Shown here: one piece after another, positions 10,301-24,100 of the stretch | How the letters are laid out: every line of letters starts with the position of its first letter | Numbering within the stretch: position 1 is the stretch's first letter | Assembly (NCBI RefSeq): GCF_026230105.1 | Contig: NW_026614034.1 | Span: forward strand, 1 to 64,000 | Origin: Diorhabda sublineata | Lineage: Eukaryota; Arthropoda; Insecta; Coleoptera; Chrysomelidae | DNA length: 64,000 nt | Reading direction: 5' to 3' | The notes under the pieces: model-generated | Database searches by the model: none | What the model was told of the DNA's origin: nothing | What the model saw: only the letters and a program-made list of their open reading frames with translations | Program-made: the position numbers and the translations under genes

Positions 10301-12948
10301 ACACTAGTGCCCTCTACCGGCCAGACGCCAAACTTGACACGAATTTACAGACACTAGCGCCACCTGCCGGCCAGAAGCCACACTTAACACGGTTTTATAG
10401 ACACTAGCGCCCTCTGCCGGCCAGGCGCCAAACTTGACACGGTTTTTTTTTTTCGATGTTATTACTATTTCATACAACTTTTATATGTTACACCTCGACA
10501 AGTTCTTATATCCTACCGGCCAGAAGAAAAACTAAACACGGTTTTATAGACACTAGCGCCACCTGCCGGCAAGAAGACAAACTAAACACGGTTTTATAGA
10601 CACTAGCGCCCTCTGCCGGCCTGAAGCCACGCTTAACACGGTTTTATACACACTAGCGCCACCTGCCGGCCAGAAGACAAACTAAACACGGTTTTATAGA
10701 CACTAGCGCCCTCTGCCAGCCAGACGCCAAACTTGACACGAATTTACAGACACTAGCGCCCTCTGCCGGCCAGAAGACAAACTAAACACGGTTTTATAGA
10801 CACTAGCGCCCTCTGCCGGCCAGACGCCAAACTTGACACGAATTTACAGACACTAGCGCCACCTGCCGGCCAGAAGCCACACTTAACACGGTTTTATAGA
10901 CACTAGCGCCCTCTGCCGGCCAGGCGCCAAACTTGCACGAATTCACAGACACTAGCGCCACCTGCCGGCCAGAAGCCACACTTAACACGGTTTTATAGAC
11001 ACTAGCGCCCTCTGCCGGCCAGAAGACAAACTAAACACGGTTTTATAGACACTAGCGCCCTCTGCCGGCCAGGCGCCAAACTTGACACGAATTTACAGAC
11101 ACTAGCGCCCTCTGCCGGCCAGAAGCCACACTTAACACGGTTTTATAGACACTAGTGCCCTCTACCGGCCAGACGCCAAACTTGACACGAATTTACAGAC
11201 ACTAGCGCCACCTGCCGGCCAGAAGCCACACTTAACACGGTTTTATAGACACTAGCGCCCTCTGCCGGCCAGGCGCCAAACTTGACACGGTTTTTTTTTT
11301 TCGATGTTATTACTATTTCATACAACTTTTATATGTTACACCTCGACAAGTTCTTATATCCTACCGGCCAGAAGAAAAACTAAACACGGTTTTATAGACA
11401 CTAGCGCCACCTGCCGGCAAGAAGACAAACTAAACACGGTTTTATAGACACTAGCGCCCTCTGCCGGCCTGAAGCCACGCTTAACACGGTTTTATACACA
11501 CTAGCGCCACCTGCCGGCCAGAAGACAAACTAAACACGGTTTTATAGACACTAGCGCCCTCTGCCAGCCAGACGCCAAACTTGACACGAATTTACAGACA
11601 CTAGCGCCCTCTGCCGGCCAGAAGACAAACTAAACACGGTTTTATAGACACTAGCGCCCTCTGCCGGCCAGACGCCAAACTTGACACGAATTTACAGACA
11701 CTAGCGCCCTCTGCCGGCCAGAAGACAAACTAAACACGGTTTTATAGACACTAGCGCCCTCTGCCGGCCAGACGCCAAACTTGACACGAATTTACAGACA
11801 CTAGCGCCACCTGCCGGCCAGAAGCCACACTTAACACGGTTTTATAGACACTAGCGCCCTCTGCCGGCCAGGCGCCAAACTTGCACGAATTCACAGACAC
11901 TAGCGCCACCTGCCGGCCAGAAGCCACACTTAACACGGTTTTATAGACACTAGCGCCCTCTGCCGGCCAGAAGACAAACTAAACACGGTTTTATAGACAC
12001 TAGCGCCACCTGCCGGCCAGAAGCCACACTTAACACGGTTTTATAGACACTAGCGCCCTCTGCCGGCCAGGCGCCAAACTTGACACGGTTTTTTTTTTTC
12101 GATGTTATTACTATTTCATACAACTTTTATATGTTACACCTCGACAAGTTCTTATATCCTACCGGCCAGAAGAAAAACTAAACACGGTTTTATAGACACT
12201 AGCGCCACCTGCCGGCAAGAAGACAAACTAAACACGGTTTTATAGACACTAGCGCCCTCTGCCGGCCTGAAGCCACGCTTAACACGGTTTTATACACACT
12301 AGCGCCACCTGCCGGCCAGAAGACAAACTAAACACGGTTTTATAGACACTAGCGCCCTCTGCCAGCCAGACGCCAAACTTGACACGAATTTACAGACACT
12401 AGCGCCCTCTGCCGGCCAGAAGACAAACTAAACACGGTTTTATAGACACTAGCGCCCTCTGCCGGCCAGACGCCAAACTTGACACGAATTTACAGACACT
12501 AGCGCCACCTGCCGGCCAGAAGCCACACTTAACACGGTTTTATAGACACTAGCGCCCTCTGCCGGCCAGAAGACAAACTAAACACGGTTTTATAGACACT
12601 AGCGCCCTCTGCCGGCCAGGCGCCAAACTTGACACGAATTTACAGACACTAGCGCCACCTGCCGGCCAGAAGCCACACTTAACACGGTTTTATAGACACT
12701 AGCGCCCTCTGCCGGCCAGGCGCCAAACTTGACACGAATTTACAGACACTAGCGCCCTCTGCCGGCCAGAAGCCACACTTAACACGGTTTTATAGACACT
12801 AGTGCCCTCTACCGGCCAGACGCCAAACTTGACACGAATTTACAGACACTAGCGCCACCTGCCGGCCAGAAGCCACACTTAACACGGTTTTATAGACACT
12901 AGCGCCCTCTGCCGGCCAGGCGCCAAACTTGACACGGTTTTTTTTTTT
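7361..12948 (+). repeat. Super-repeat copy 2, left part (B*-A-B-A-B-Cx-D)
   Basis: Units start at 7361 B*, 8209 A, 8908 B (847 bp, ten T), 9755 A, 10454 B, 11302 Cx and 12100 D. Cx (798 bp) is C with the m5-m6 pair duplicated. The A unit at 9755 has a C-to-T at 10188 (taatacgg) that is otherwise found only at 13782. Copy-specific changes: C-to-A at 8615 and A-to-C at 9176. Confidence 0.92.
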
Positions 12949-14047
12949 CGATGTTATTACTATTTCATACAACTTTTATATGTTACACCTCGACAAGTTC
13001 TTATATCCTACCGGCCAGAAGAAAAACTAAACACGGTTTTATAGACACTAGCGCCACCTGCCGGCAAGAAGACAAACTAAACACGGTTTTATAGACACTA
13101 GCGCCCTCTGCCGGCCTGAAGCCACGCTTAACACGGTTTTATACACACTAGCGCCACCTGCCGGCCAGAAGACAAACTAAACACGGTTTTATAGACACTA
13201 GCGCCCTCTGCCAGCCAGACGCCAAACTTGACACGAATTTACAGACACTAGCGCCCTCTGCCGGCCTGAAGCCACGCTTAACACGGTTTTATACACACTA
13301 GCGCCACCTGCCGGCCAGAAGACAAACTAAACACGGTTTTATAGACACTAGCGCCCTCTGCCAGCCAGACGCCAAACTTGACACGAATTTACAGACACTA
13401 GCGCCACCTGCCGGCCAGAAGCCACACTTAACACGGTTTTATAGACACTAGCGCCCTCTGCCGGCCAGAAGACAAACTAAACACGGTTTTATAGACACTA
13501 GCGCCCTCTGCCGGCCTGAAGCCACGCTTAACACGGTTTTATACACACTAGCGCCACCTGCCGGCCAGAAGACAAACTAAACACGGTTTTATAGACACTA
13601 GCGCCCTCTGCCAGCCAGACGCCAAACTTGACACGAATTTACAGACACTAGCGCCCTCTGCCGGCCAGAAGACAAACTAAACACGGTTTTATAGACACTA
13701 GCGCCCTCTGCCGGCCAGACGCCAAACTTGACACGAATTTACAGACACTAGCGCCACCTGCCGGCCAGAAGCCACACTTAATACGGTTTTATAGACACTA
13801 GCGCCCTCTGCCGGCCAGACGCCAAACTTGACACGAATTTACAGACACTAGCGCCCTCTGCCGGCCAGAAGCCACACTTAACACGGTTTTATAGACACTA
13901 GTGCCCTCTACCGGCCAGACGCCAAACTTGACACGAATTTACAGACACTAGCGCCACCTGCCGGCCAGAAGCCACACTTAACACGGTTTTATAGACACTA
14001 GCGCCCTCTGCCGGCCAGGCGCCAAACTTGACACGGTTTTTTTTTTT
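12949..14047 (+). repeat. Class K unit, longest in window (1099 bp, 20 monomers)
   Basis: Contains three m3-m4 pairs (13119-13218, 13269-13368, 13519-13618) instead of one. Two hybrid monomers lead into the extra pairs: 13219-13268 starts as beta and ends like m2, and 13469-13518 is alpha ending like m2. Its right part, from at least 13782 onward, is that of the A unit at 9755, including the taatacgg marker. It is therefore the junction unit of a 3594-bp tandem duplication, with additional short duplications. Confidence 0.88.
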
Positions 14048-17000
14048 CGATGTTATTACTATTTCATACAACTTTTATATGTTACACCTCGACAAGTTCT
14101 TATATCCTACCGGCCAGAAGAAAAACTAAACACGGTTTTATAGACACTAGCGCCACCTGCCGGCAAGAAGACAAACTAAACACGGTTTTATAGACACTAG
14201 CGCCCTCTGCCGGCCTGAAGCCACGCTTAACACGGTTTTATACACACTAGCGCCACCTGCCGGCCAGAAGACAAACTAAACACGGTTTTATAGACACTAG
14301 CGCCCTCTGCCAGCCAGACGCCAAACTTGACACGAATTTACAGACACTAGCGCCCTCTGCCGGCCAGAAGACAAACTAAACACGGTTTTATAGACACTAG
14401 CGCCCTCTGCCGGCCAGACGCCAAACTTGACACGAATTTACAGACACTAGCGCCACCTGCCGGCCAGAAGCCACACTTAACACGGTTTTATAGACACTAG
14501 CGCCCTCTGCCGGCCAGGCGCCAAACTTGCACGAATTCACAGACACTAGCGCCACCTGCCGGCCAGAAGCCACACTTAACACGGTTTTATAGACACTAGC
14601 GCCCTCTGCCGGCCAGAAGACAAACTAAACACGGTTTTATAGACACTAGCGCCCTCTGCCGGCCAGGCGCCAAACTTGACACGAATTTACAGACACTAGC
14701 GCCCTCTGCCGGCCAGAAGCCACACTTAACACGGTTTTATAGACACTAGTGCCCTCTACCGGCCAGACGCCAAACTTGACACGAATTTACAGACACTAGC
14801 GCCACCTGCCGGCCAGAAGCCACACTTAACACGGTTTTATAGACACTAGCGCCCTCTGCCGGCCAGGCGCCAAACTTGACACGGTTTTTTTTTTTCGATG
14901 TTATTACTATTTCATACAACTTTTATATGTTACACCTCGACAAGTTCTTATATCCTACCGGCCAGAAGAAAAACTAAACACGGTTTTATAGACACTAGCG
15001 CCACCTGCCGGCAAGAAGACAAACTAAACACGGTTTTATAGACACTAGCGCCCTCTGCCGGCCTGAAGCCACGCTTAACACGGTTTTATACACACTAGCG
15101 CCACCTGCCGGCCAGAAGACAAACTAAACACGGTTTTATAGACACTAGCGCCCTCTGCCAGCCAGACGCCAAACTTGACACGAATTTACAGACACTAGCG
15201 CCCTCTGCCGGCCAGAAGACAAACTAAACACGGTTTTATAGACACTAGCGCCCTCTGCCGGCCAGACGCCAAACTTGACACGAATTTACAGACACTAGCG
15301 CCCTCTGCCGGCCAGAAGACAAACTAAACACGGTTTTATAGACACTAGCGCCCTCTGCCGGCCAGACGCCAAACTTGACACGAATTTACAGACACTAGCG
15401 CCACCTGCCGGCCAGAAGCCACACTTAACACGGTTTTATAGACACTAGCGCCCTCTGCCGGCCAGGCGCCAAACTTGCACGAATTCACAGACACTAGCGC
15501 CACCTGCCGGCCAGAAGCCACACTTAACACGGTTTTATAGACACTAGCGCCCTCTGCCGGCCAGAAGACAAACTAAACACGGTTTTATAGACACTAGCGC
15601 CACCTGCCGGCCAGAAGCCACACTTAACACGGTTTTATAGACACTAGCGCCCTCTGCCGGCCAGGCGCCAAACTTGACACGGTTTTTTTTTTTCGATGTT
15701 ATTACTATTTCATACAACTTTTATATGTTACACCTCGACAAGTTCTTATATCCTACCGGCCAGAAGAAAAACTAAACACGGTTTTATAGACACTAGCGCC
15801 ACCTGCCGGCAAGAAGACAAACTAAACACGGTTTTATAGACACTAGCGCCCTCTGCCGGCCTGAAGCCACGCTTAACACGGTTTTATACACACTAGCGCC
15901 ACCTGCCGGCCAGAAGACAAACTAAACACGGTTTTATAGACACTAGCGCCCTCTGCCAGCCAGACGCCAAACTTGACACGAATTTACAGACACTAGCGCC
16001 CTCTGCCGGCCAGAAGACAAACTAAACACGGTTTTATAGACACTAGCGCCCTCTGCCGGCCAGACGCCAAACTTGACACGAATTTACAGACACTAGCGCC
16101 ACCTGCCGGCCAGAAGCCACACTTAACACGGTTTTATAGACACTAGCGCCCTCTGCCGGCCAGAAGACAAACTAAACACGGTTTTATAGACACTAGCGCC
16201 CTCTGCCGGCCAGGCGCCAAACTTGACACGAATTTACAGACACTAGCGCCACCTGCCGGCCAGAAGCCACACTTAACACGGTTTTATAGACACTAGCGCC
16301 CTCTGCCGGCCAGGCGCCAAACTTGACACGAATTTACAGACACTAGCGCCCTCTGCCGGCCAGAAGCCACACTTAACACGGTTTTATAGACACTAGTGCC
16401 CTCTACCGGCCAGACGCCAAACTTGACACGAATTTACAGACACTAGCGCCACCTGCCGGCCAGAAGCCACACTTAACACGGTTTTATAGACACTAGCGCC
16501 CTCTGCCGGCCAGGCGCCAAACTTGACACGGTTTTTTTTTTTCGATGTTATTACTATTTCATACAACTTTTATATGTTACACCTCGACAAGTTCTTATAT
16601 CCTACCGGCCAGAAGAAAAACTAAACACGGTTTTATAGACACTAGCGCCACCTGCCGGCAAGAAGACAAACTAAACACGGTTTTATAGACACTAGCGCCC
16701 TCTGCCGGCCTGAAGCCACGCTTAACACGGTTTTATACACACTAGCGCCACCTGCCGGCCAGAAGACAAACTAAACACGGTTTTATAGACACTAGCGCCC
16801 TCTGCCAGCCAGACGCCAAACTTGACACGAATTTACAGACACTAGCGCCCTCTGCCGGCCAGAAGACAAACTAAACACGGTTTTATAGACACTAGCGCCC
16901 TCTGCCGGCCAGACGCCAAACTTGACACGAATTTACAGACACTAGCGCCACCTGCCGGCCAGAAGCCACACTTAACACGGTTTTATAGACACTAGCGCCC

Positions 17001-17490
17001 TCTGCCGGCCAGGCGCCAAACTTGCACGAATTCACAGACACTAGCGCCACCTGCCGGCCAGAAGCCACACTTAACACGGTTTTATAGACACTAGCGCCCT
17101 CTGCCGGCCAGAAGACAAACTAAACACGGTTTTATAGACACTAGCGCCCTCTGCCGGCCAGGCGCCAAACTTGACACGAATTTACAGACACTAGCGCCAC
17201 CTGCCGGCCAGAAGCCACACTTAACACGGTTTTATAGACACTAGCGCCCTCTGCCGGCCAGACGCCAAACTTGACACGAATTTACAGACACTAGCGCCCT
17301 CTGCCGGCCAGAAGCCACACTTAACACGGTTTTATAGACACTAGTGCCCTCTACCGGCCAGACGCCAAACTTGACACGAATTTACAGACACTAGCGCCAC
17401 CTGCCGGCCAGAAGCCACACTTAACACGGTTTTATAGACACTAGCGCCCTCTGCCGGCCAGGCGCCAAACTTGACACGGTTTTTTTTTTT
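14048..17490 (+). repeat. Second copy of B-Cx-D, followed by class F unit
   Basis: Units start at 14048 B, 14896 Cx, 15694 D and 16543 F. B-Cx-D repeats 10454-12948 at an offset of 3594 bp. F (948 bp, 17 monomers; reference 16543-17490) is B with two extra monomers: after m11 it has a gcgcc beta with ccacct box, a gamma, then an acgcc beta before m13. It keeps the 49-mer (17013). Confidence 0.9.
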
Positions 17491-20400
17491 CGATGTTATT
17501 ACTATTTCATACAACTTTTATATGTTACACCTCGACAAGTTCTTATATCCTACCGGCCAGAAGAAAAACTAAACACGGTTTTATAGACACTAGCGCCACC
17601 TGCCGGCAAGAAGACAAACTAAACACGGTTTTATAGACACTAGCGCCCTCTGCCGGCCTGAAGCCACGCTTAACACGGTTTTATACACACTAGCGCCACC
17701 TGCCGGCCAGAAGACAAACTAAACACGGTTTTATAGACACTAGCGCCCTCTGCCAGCCAGACGCCAAACTTGACACGAATTTACAGACACTAGCGCCCTC
17801 TGCCGGCCAGAAGACAAACTAAACACGGTTTTATAGACACTAGCGCCCTCTGCCGGCCAGACGCCAAACTTGACACGAATTTACAGACACTAGCGCCACC
17901 TGCCGGCCAGAAGCCACACTTAACACGGTTTTATAGACACTAGCGCCCTCTGCCGGCCAGGCGCCAAACTTGCACGAATTCACAGACACTAGCGCCACCT
18001 GCCGGCCAGAAGCCACACTTAACACGGTTTTATAGACACTAGCGCCCTCTGCCGGCCAGAAGACAAACTAAACACGGTTTTATAGACACTAGCGCCCTCT
18101 GCCGGCCAGGCGCCAAACTTGACACGAATTTACAGACACTAGCGCCACCTGCCGGCCAGAAGCCACACTTAACACGGTTTTATAGACACTAGCGCCCTCT
18201 GCCGGCCAGACGCCAAACTTGACACGAATTTACAGACACTAGCGCCCTCTGCCGGCCAGAAGCCACACTTAACACGGTTTTATAGACACTAGTGCCCTCT
18301 ACCGGCCAGACGCCAAACTTGACACGAATTTACAGACACTAGCGCCACCTGCCGGCCAGAAGCCACACTTAACACGGTTTTATAGACACTAGCGCCCTCT
18401 GCCGGCCAGGCGCCAAACTTGACACGGTTTTTTTTTTCGATGTTATTACTATTTCATACAACTTTTATATGTTACACCTCGACAAGTTCTTATATCCTAC
18501 CGGCCAGAAGAAAAACTAAACACGGTTTTATAGACACTAGCGCCACCTGCCGGCCAGAAGACAAACTAAACACGGTTTTATAGACACTAGCGCCCTCTGC
18601 CAGCCAGACGCCAAACTTGACACGAATTTACAGACACTAGCGCCCTCTGCCGGCCAGAAGACAAACTAAACACGGTTTTATAGACACTAGCGCCCTCTGC
18701 CGGCCAGACGCCAAACTTGACACGAATTTACAGACACTAGCGCCACCTGCCGGCCAGAAGCCACACTTAACACGGTTTTATAGACACTAGCGCCCTCTGC
18801 CGGCCAGGCGCCAAACTTGCACGAATTCACAGACACTAGCGCCACCTGCCGGCCAGAAGCCACACTTAACACGGTTTTATAGACACTAGCGCCCTCTGCC
18901 GGCCAGAAGACAAACTAAACACGGTTTTATAGACACTAGCGCCCTCTGCCGGCCAGGCGCCAAACTTGACACGAATTTACAGACACTAGCGCCACCTGCC
19001 GGCCAGAAGCCACACTTAACACGGTTTTATAGACACTAGCGCCCTCTGCCGGCCAGACGCCAAACTTGACACGAATTTACAGACACTAGCGCCACCTGCC
19101 GGCCAGAAGCCACACTTAACACGGTTTTATAGACACTAGCGCCCTCTGCCGGCCAGGCGCCAAACTTGACACGGTTTTTTTTTTTCGATGTTATTACTAT
19201 TTCATACAACTTTTATATGTTACACCTCGACAAGTTCTTATATCCTACCGGCCAGAAGAAAAACTAAACACGGTTTTATAGACACTAGCGCCACCTGCCG
19301 GCAAGAAGACAAACTAAACACGGTTTTATAGACACTAGCGCCCTCTGCCGGCCTGAAGCCACGCTTAACACGGTTTTATACACACTAGCGCCACCTGCCG
19401 GCCAGAAGACAAACTAAACACGGTTTTATAGACACTAGCGCCCTCTGCCAGCCAGACGCCAAACTTGACACGAATTTACAGACACTAGCGCCCTCTGCCG
19501 GCCAGAAGACAAACTAAACACGGTTTTATAGACACTAGCGCCCTCTGCCGGCCAGACGCCAAACTTGACACGAATTTACAGACACTAGCGCCACCTGCCG
19601 GCCAGAAGCCACACTTAACACGGTTTTATAGACACTAGCGCCCTCTGCCGGCCAGGCGCCAAACTTGACACGGTTTTTTTTTTTCGATGTTATTACTATT
19701 TCATACAACTTTTATATGTTACACCTCGACAAGTTCTTATATCCTACCGGCCAGAAGAAAAACTAAACACGGTTTTATAGACACTAGCGCCACCTGCCGG
19801 CAAGAAGACAAACTAAACACGGTTTTATAGACACTAGCGCCCTCTGCCGGCCTGAAGCCACGCTTAACACGGTTTTATACACACTAGCGCCACCTGCCGG
19901 CCAGAAGACAAACTAAACACGGTTTTATAGACACTAGCGCCCTCTGCCAGCCAGACGCCAAACTTGACACGAATTTACAGACACTAGCGCCCTCTGCCGG
20001 CCAGAAGACAAACTAAACACGGTTTTATAGACACTAGCGCCCTCTGCCGGCCAGACGCCAAACTTGACACGAATTTACAGACACTAGCGCCACCTGCCGG
20101 CCAGAAGCCACACTTAACACGGTTTTATAGACACTAGCGCCCTCTGCCGGCCAGGCGCCAAACTTGACACGGTTTTATAGACACTAGCGCCACCTGCCGG
20201 CCAGAAGACAAACTTAACACGGTTTTATAGACACTAGCGCCCTCTGCCGGCCAGGCGCCAAACTTGCACGAATTCACAGACACTAGCGCCACCTGCCGGC
20301 CAGAAGCCACACTTAACACGGTTTTATAGACACTAGCGTCCTCTGCCGGCCAGAAGACAAACTAAACACGGTTTTATAGACACTAGCGCCACCTGCCGGC

Positions 20401-21180
20401 CAGAAGCCACACTTAACACGGTTTTATAGACACTAGCGCCCTCTGCCGGCCAGGCGCCAAACTTGACACGGTTTTTTTTTTTCGATGTTATTACTATTTC
20501 ATACAACTTTTATATGTTACACCTCGACAAGTTCTTATATCCTACCGGCCAGAAGAAAAACTAAACACGGTTTTATAGACACTAGCGCCACCTGCCGGCA
20601 AGAAGACAAACTAAACACGGTTTTATAGACACTAGCGCCCTCTGCCGGCCTGAAGCCACGCTTAACACGGTTTTATACACACTAGCGCCACCTGCCGGCC
20701 AGAAGACAAACTAAACACGGTTTTATAGACACTAGCGCCCTCTGCCAGCCAGACGCCAAACTTGACACGAATTTACAGACACTAGCGCCCTCTGCCGGCC
20801 AGAAGACAAACTAAACACGGTTTTATAGACACTAGCGCCCTCTGCCGGCCAGACGCCAAACTTGACACGAATTTACAGACACTAGCGCCACCTGCCGGCC
20901 AGAAGCCACACTTAACACGGTTTTATAGACACTAGCGCCCTCTGCCGGCCAGACGCCAAACTTGACACGAATTTACAGACACTAGCGCCCTCTGCCGGCC
21001 AGAAGCCACACTTAACACGGTTTTATAGACACTAGTGCCCTCTACCGGCCAGACGCCAAACTTGACACGAATTTACAGACACTAGCGCCACCTGCCGGCC
21101 AGAAGCCACACTTAACACGGTTTTATAGACACTAGCGCCCTCTGCCGGCCAGGCGCCAAACTTGACACGGTTTTTTTTTT
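17491..21180 (+). repeat. Rearranged centre, block F-H-I-G-A
   Basis: Units start at 17491 F (947 bp, ten T), 18438 H, 19186 I, 19685 G and 20483 A (ten T). H (748 bp) starts with an m1/m3 hybrid (18508-18557), so m2-m3 are lost, and ends beta(ccacct)-gamma-anchor without m13. I (499 bp) is m1-m8 only. The order H-I-G-A (2743 bp) recurs at 28963-31705. Confidence 0.9.
19685..20482 (+). repeat. Reference class G unit (798 bp)
   Basis: After m1-m8 comes a hybrid monomer at 20155-20204 that starts as beta and switches to gamma (gacacggttttatag), then an alpha/gamma mixture (aagacaaacttaacacgg, 20205-20254), the 49-mer 20255-20303, gamma with gcgtcc (20339), an alpha with ccacct box, and gamma. 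The first hybrid has exactly the 22 bases that open the anchor, ending in four T, and may be the sequence from which the anchor head arose. G units also start at 27217 and 30210. Confidence 0.88.
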
Positions 21181-24100
21181 CGATGTTATTACTATTTCAT
21201 ACAACTTTTATATGTTACACCTCGACAAGTTCTTATATCCTACCGGCCAGAAGAAAAACTAAACACGGTTTTATAGACACTAGCGCCACCTGCCGGCAAG
21301 AAGACAAACTAAACACGGTTTTATAGACACTAGCGCCCTCTGCCGGCCTGAAGCCACGCTTAACACGGTTTTATACACACTAGCGCCACCTGCCGGCCAG
21401 AAGACAAACTAAACACGGTTTTATAGACACTAGCGCCCTCTGCCAGCCAGACGCCAAACTTGACACGAATTTACAGACACTAGCGCCCTCTGCCGGCCAG
21501 AAGACAAACTAAACACGGTTTTATAGACACTAGCGCCCTCTGCCGGCCAGACGCCAAACTTGACACGAATTTACAGACACTAGCGCCACCTGCCGGCCAG
21601 AAGCCACACTTAACACGGTTTTATAGACACTAGCGCCCTCTGCCGGCCAGGCGCCAAACTTGCACGAATTCACAGACACTAGCGCCACCTGCCTGCCAGA
21701 AGCCACACTTAACACGGTTTTATAGACACTAGCGCCCTCTGCCGGCCAGAAGACAAACTAAACACGGTTTTATAGACACTAGCGCCCTCTGCCGGCCAGG
21801 CGCCAAACTTGACACGAATTTACAGACACTAGCGCCCTCTGCCGGCCAGAAGCCACACTTAACACGGTTTTATAGACACTAGTGCCCTCTACCGGCCAGA
21901 CGCCAAACTTGACACGAATTTACAGACACTAGCGCCACCTGCCGGCCAGAAGCCACACTTAACACGGTTTTATAGACACTAGCGCCCTCTGCCGGCCAGG
22001 CGCCAAACTTGACACGGTTTTTTTTTTTCGATGTTATTACTATTTCATACAACTTTTATATGTTACACCTCGACAAGTTCTTATATCCTACCGGCCAGAA
22101 GAAAAACTAAACACGGTTTTATAGACACTAGCGCCACCTGCCGGCAAGAAGACAAACTAAACACGGTTTTATAGACACTAGCGCCCTCTGCCGGCCTGAA
22201 GCCACGCTTAACACGGTTTTATACACACTAGCGCCACCTGCCGGCCAGAAGACAAACTAAACACGGTTTTATAGACACTAGCGCCCTCTGCCAGCCAGAC
22301 GCCAAACTTGACACGAATTTACAGACACTAGCGCCCTCTGCCGGCCAGAAGACAAACTAAACACGGTTTTATAGACACTAGCGCCCTCTGCCGGCCAGAC
22401 GCCAAACTTGACACGAATTTACAGACACTAGCGCCACCTGCCGGCCAGAAGCCACACTTAACACGGTTTTATAGACACTAGCGCCCTCTGCCGGCCAGAC
22501 GCCAAACTTGACACGAATTTACAGACACTAGCGCCCTCTGCCGGCCAGAAGCCACACTTAACACGGTTTTATAGACACTAGTGCCCTCTACCGGCCAGAC
22601 GCCAAACTTGACACGAATTTACAGACACTAGCGCCACCTGCCGGCCAGAAGCCACACTTAACACGGTTTTATAGACACTAGCGCCCTCTGCCGGCCAGGC
22701 GCCAAACTTGACACGGTTTTTTTTTTTTCGATGTTATTACTATTTCATACAACTTTTATATGTTACACCTCGACAAGTTCTTATATCCTACCGGCCAGAA
22801 GAAAAACTAAACACGGTTTTATAGACACTAGCGCCACCTGCCGGCAAGAAGACAAACTAAACACGGTTTTATAGACACTAGCGCCCTCTGCCGGCCTGAA
22901 GCCACGCTTAACACGGTTTTATACACACTAGCGCCACCTGCCGGCCAGAAGACAAACTAAACACGGTTTTATAGACACTAGCGCCCTCTGCCAGCCAGAC
23001 GCCAAACTTGACACGAATTTACAGACACTAGCGCCCTCTGCCGGCCAGAAGACAAACTAAACACGGTTTTATAGACACTAGCGCCCTCTGCCGGCCAGAC
23101 GCCAAACTTGACACGAATTTACAGACACTAGCGCCACCTGCCGGCCAGAAGCCACACTTAACACGGTTTTATAGACACTAGCGCCCTCTGCCGGCCAGGC
23201 GCCAAACTTGCACGAATTCACAGACACTAGCGCCACCTGCCGGCCAGAAGCCACACTTAACACGGTTTTATAGACACTAGCGCCCTCTGCCGGCCAGAAG
23301 ACAAACTAAACACGGTTTTATAGACACTAGCGCCCTCTGCCGGCCAGGCGCCAAACTTGACACGAATTTACAGACACTAGCGCCCTCTGCCGGCCAGAAG
23401 CCACACTTAACACGGTTTTATAGACACTAGTGCCCTCTACCGGCCAGACGCCAAACTTGACACGAATTTACAGACACTAGCGCCACCTGCCGGCCAGAAG
23501 CCACACTTAACACGGTTTTATAGACACTAGCGCCCTCTGCCGGCCAGGCGCCAAACTTGACACGGTTTTTTTTTTTCGATGTTATTACTATTTCATACAA
23601 CTTTTATATGTTACACCTCGACAAGTTCTTATATCCTACCGGCCAGAAGAAAAACTAAACACGGTTTTATAGACACTAGCGCCACCTGCCGGCAAGAAGA
23701 CAAACTAAACACGGTTTTATAGACACTAGCGCCCTCTGCCGGCCTGAAGCCACGCTTAACACGGTTTTATACACACTAGCGCCACCTGCCGGCCAGAAGA
23801 CAAACTAAACACGGTTTTATAGACACTAGCGCCCTCTGCCAGCCAGACGCCAAACTTGACACGAATTTACAGACACTAGCGCCCTCTGCCGGCCAGAAGC
23901 CACACTTAACACGGTTTTATAGACACTAGTGCCCTCTACCGGCCAGACGCCAAACTTGACACGAATTTACAGACACTAGCGCCACCTGCCGGCCAGAAGC
24001 CACACTTAACACGGTTTTATAGACACTAGCGCCCTCTGCCGGCCAGGCGCCAAACTTGACACGGTTTTTTTTTTTCGATGTTATTACTATTTCATACAAC

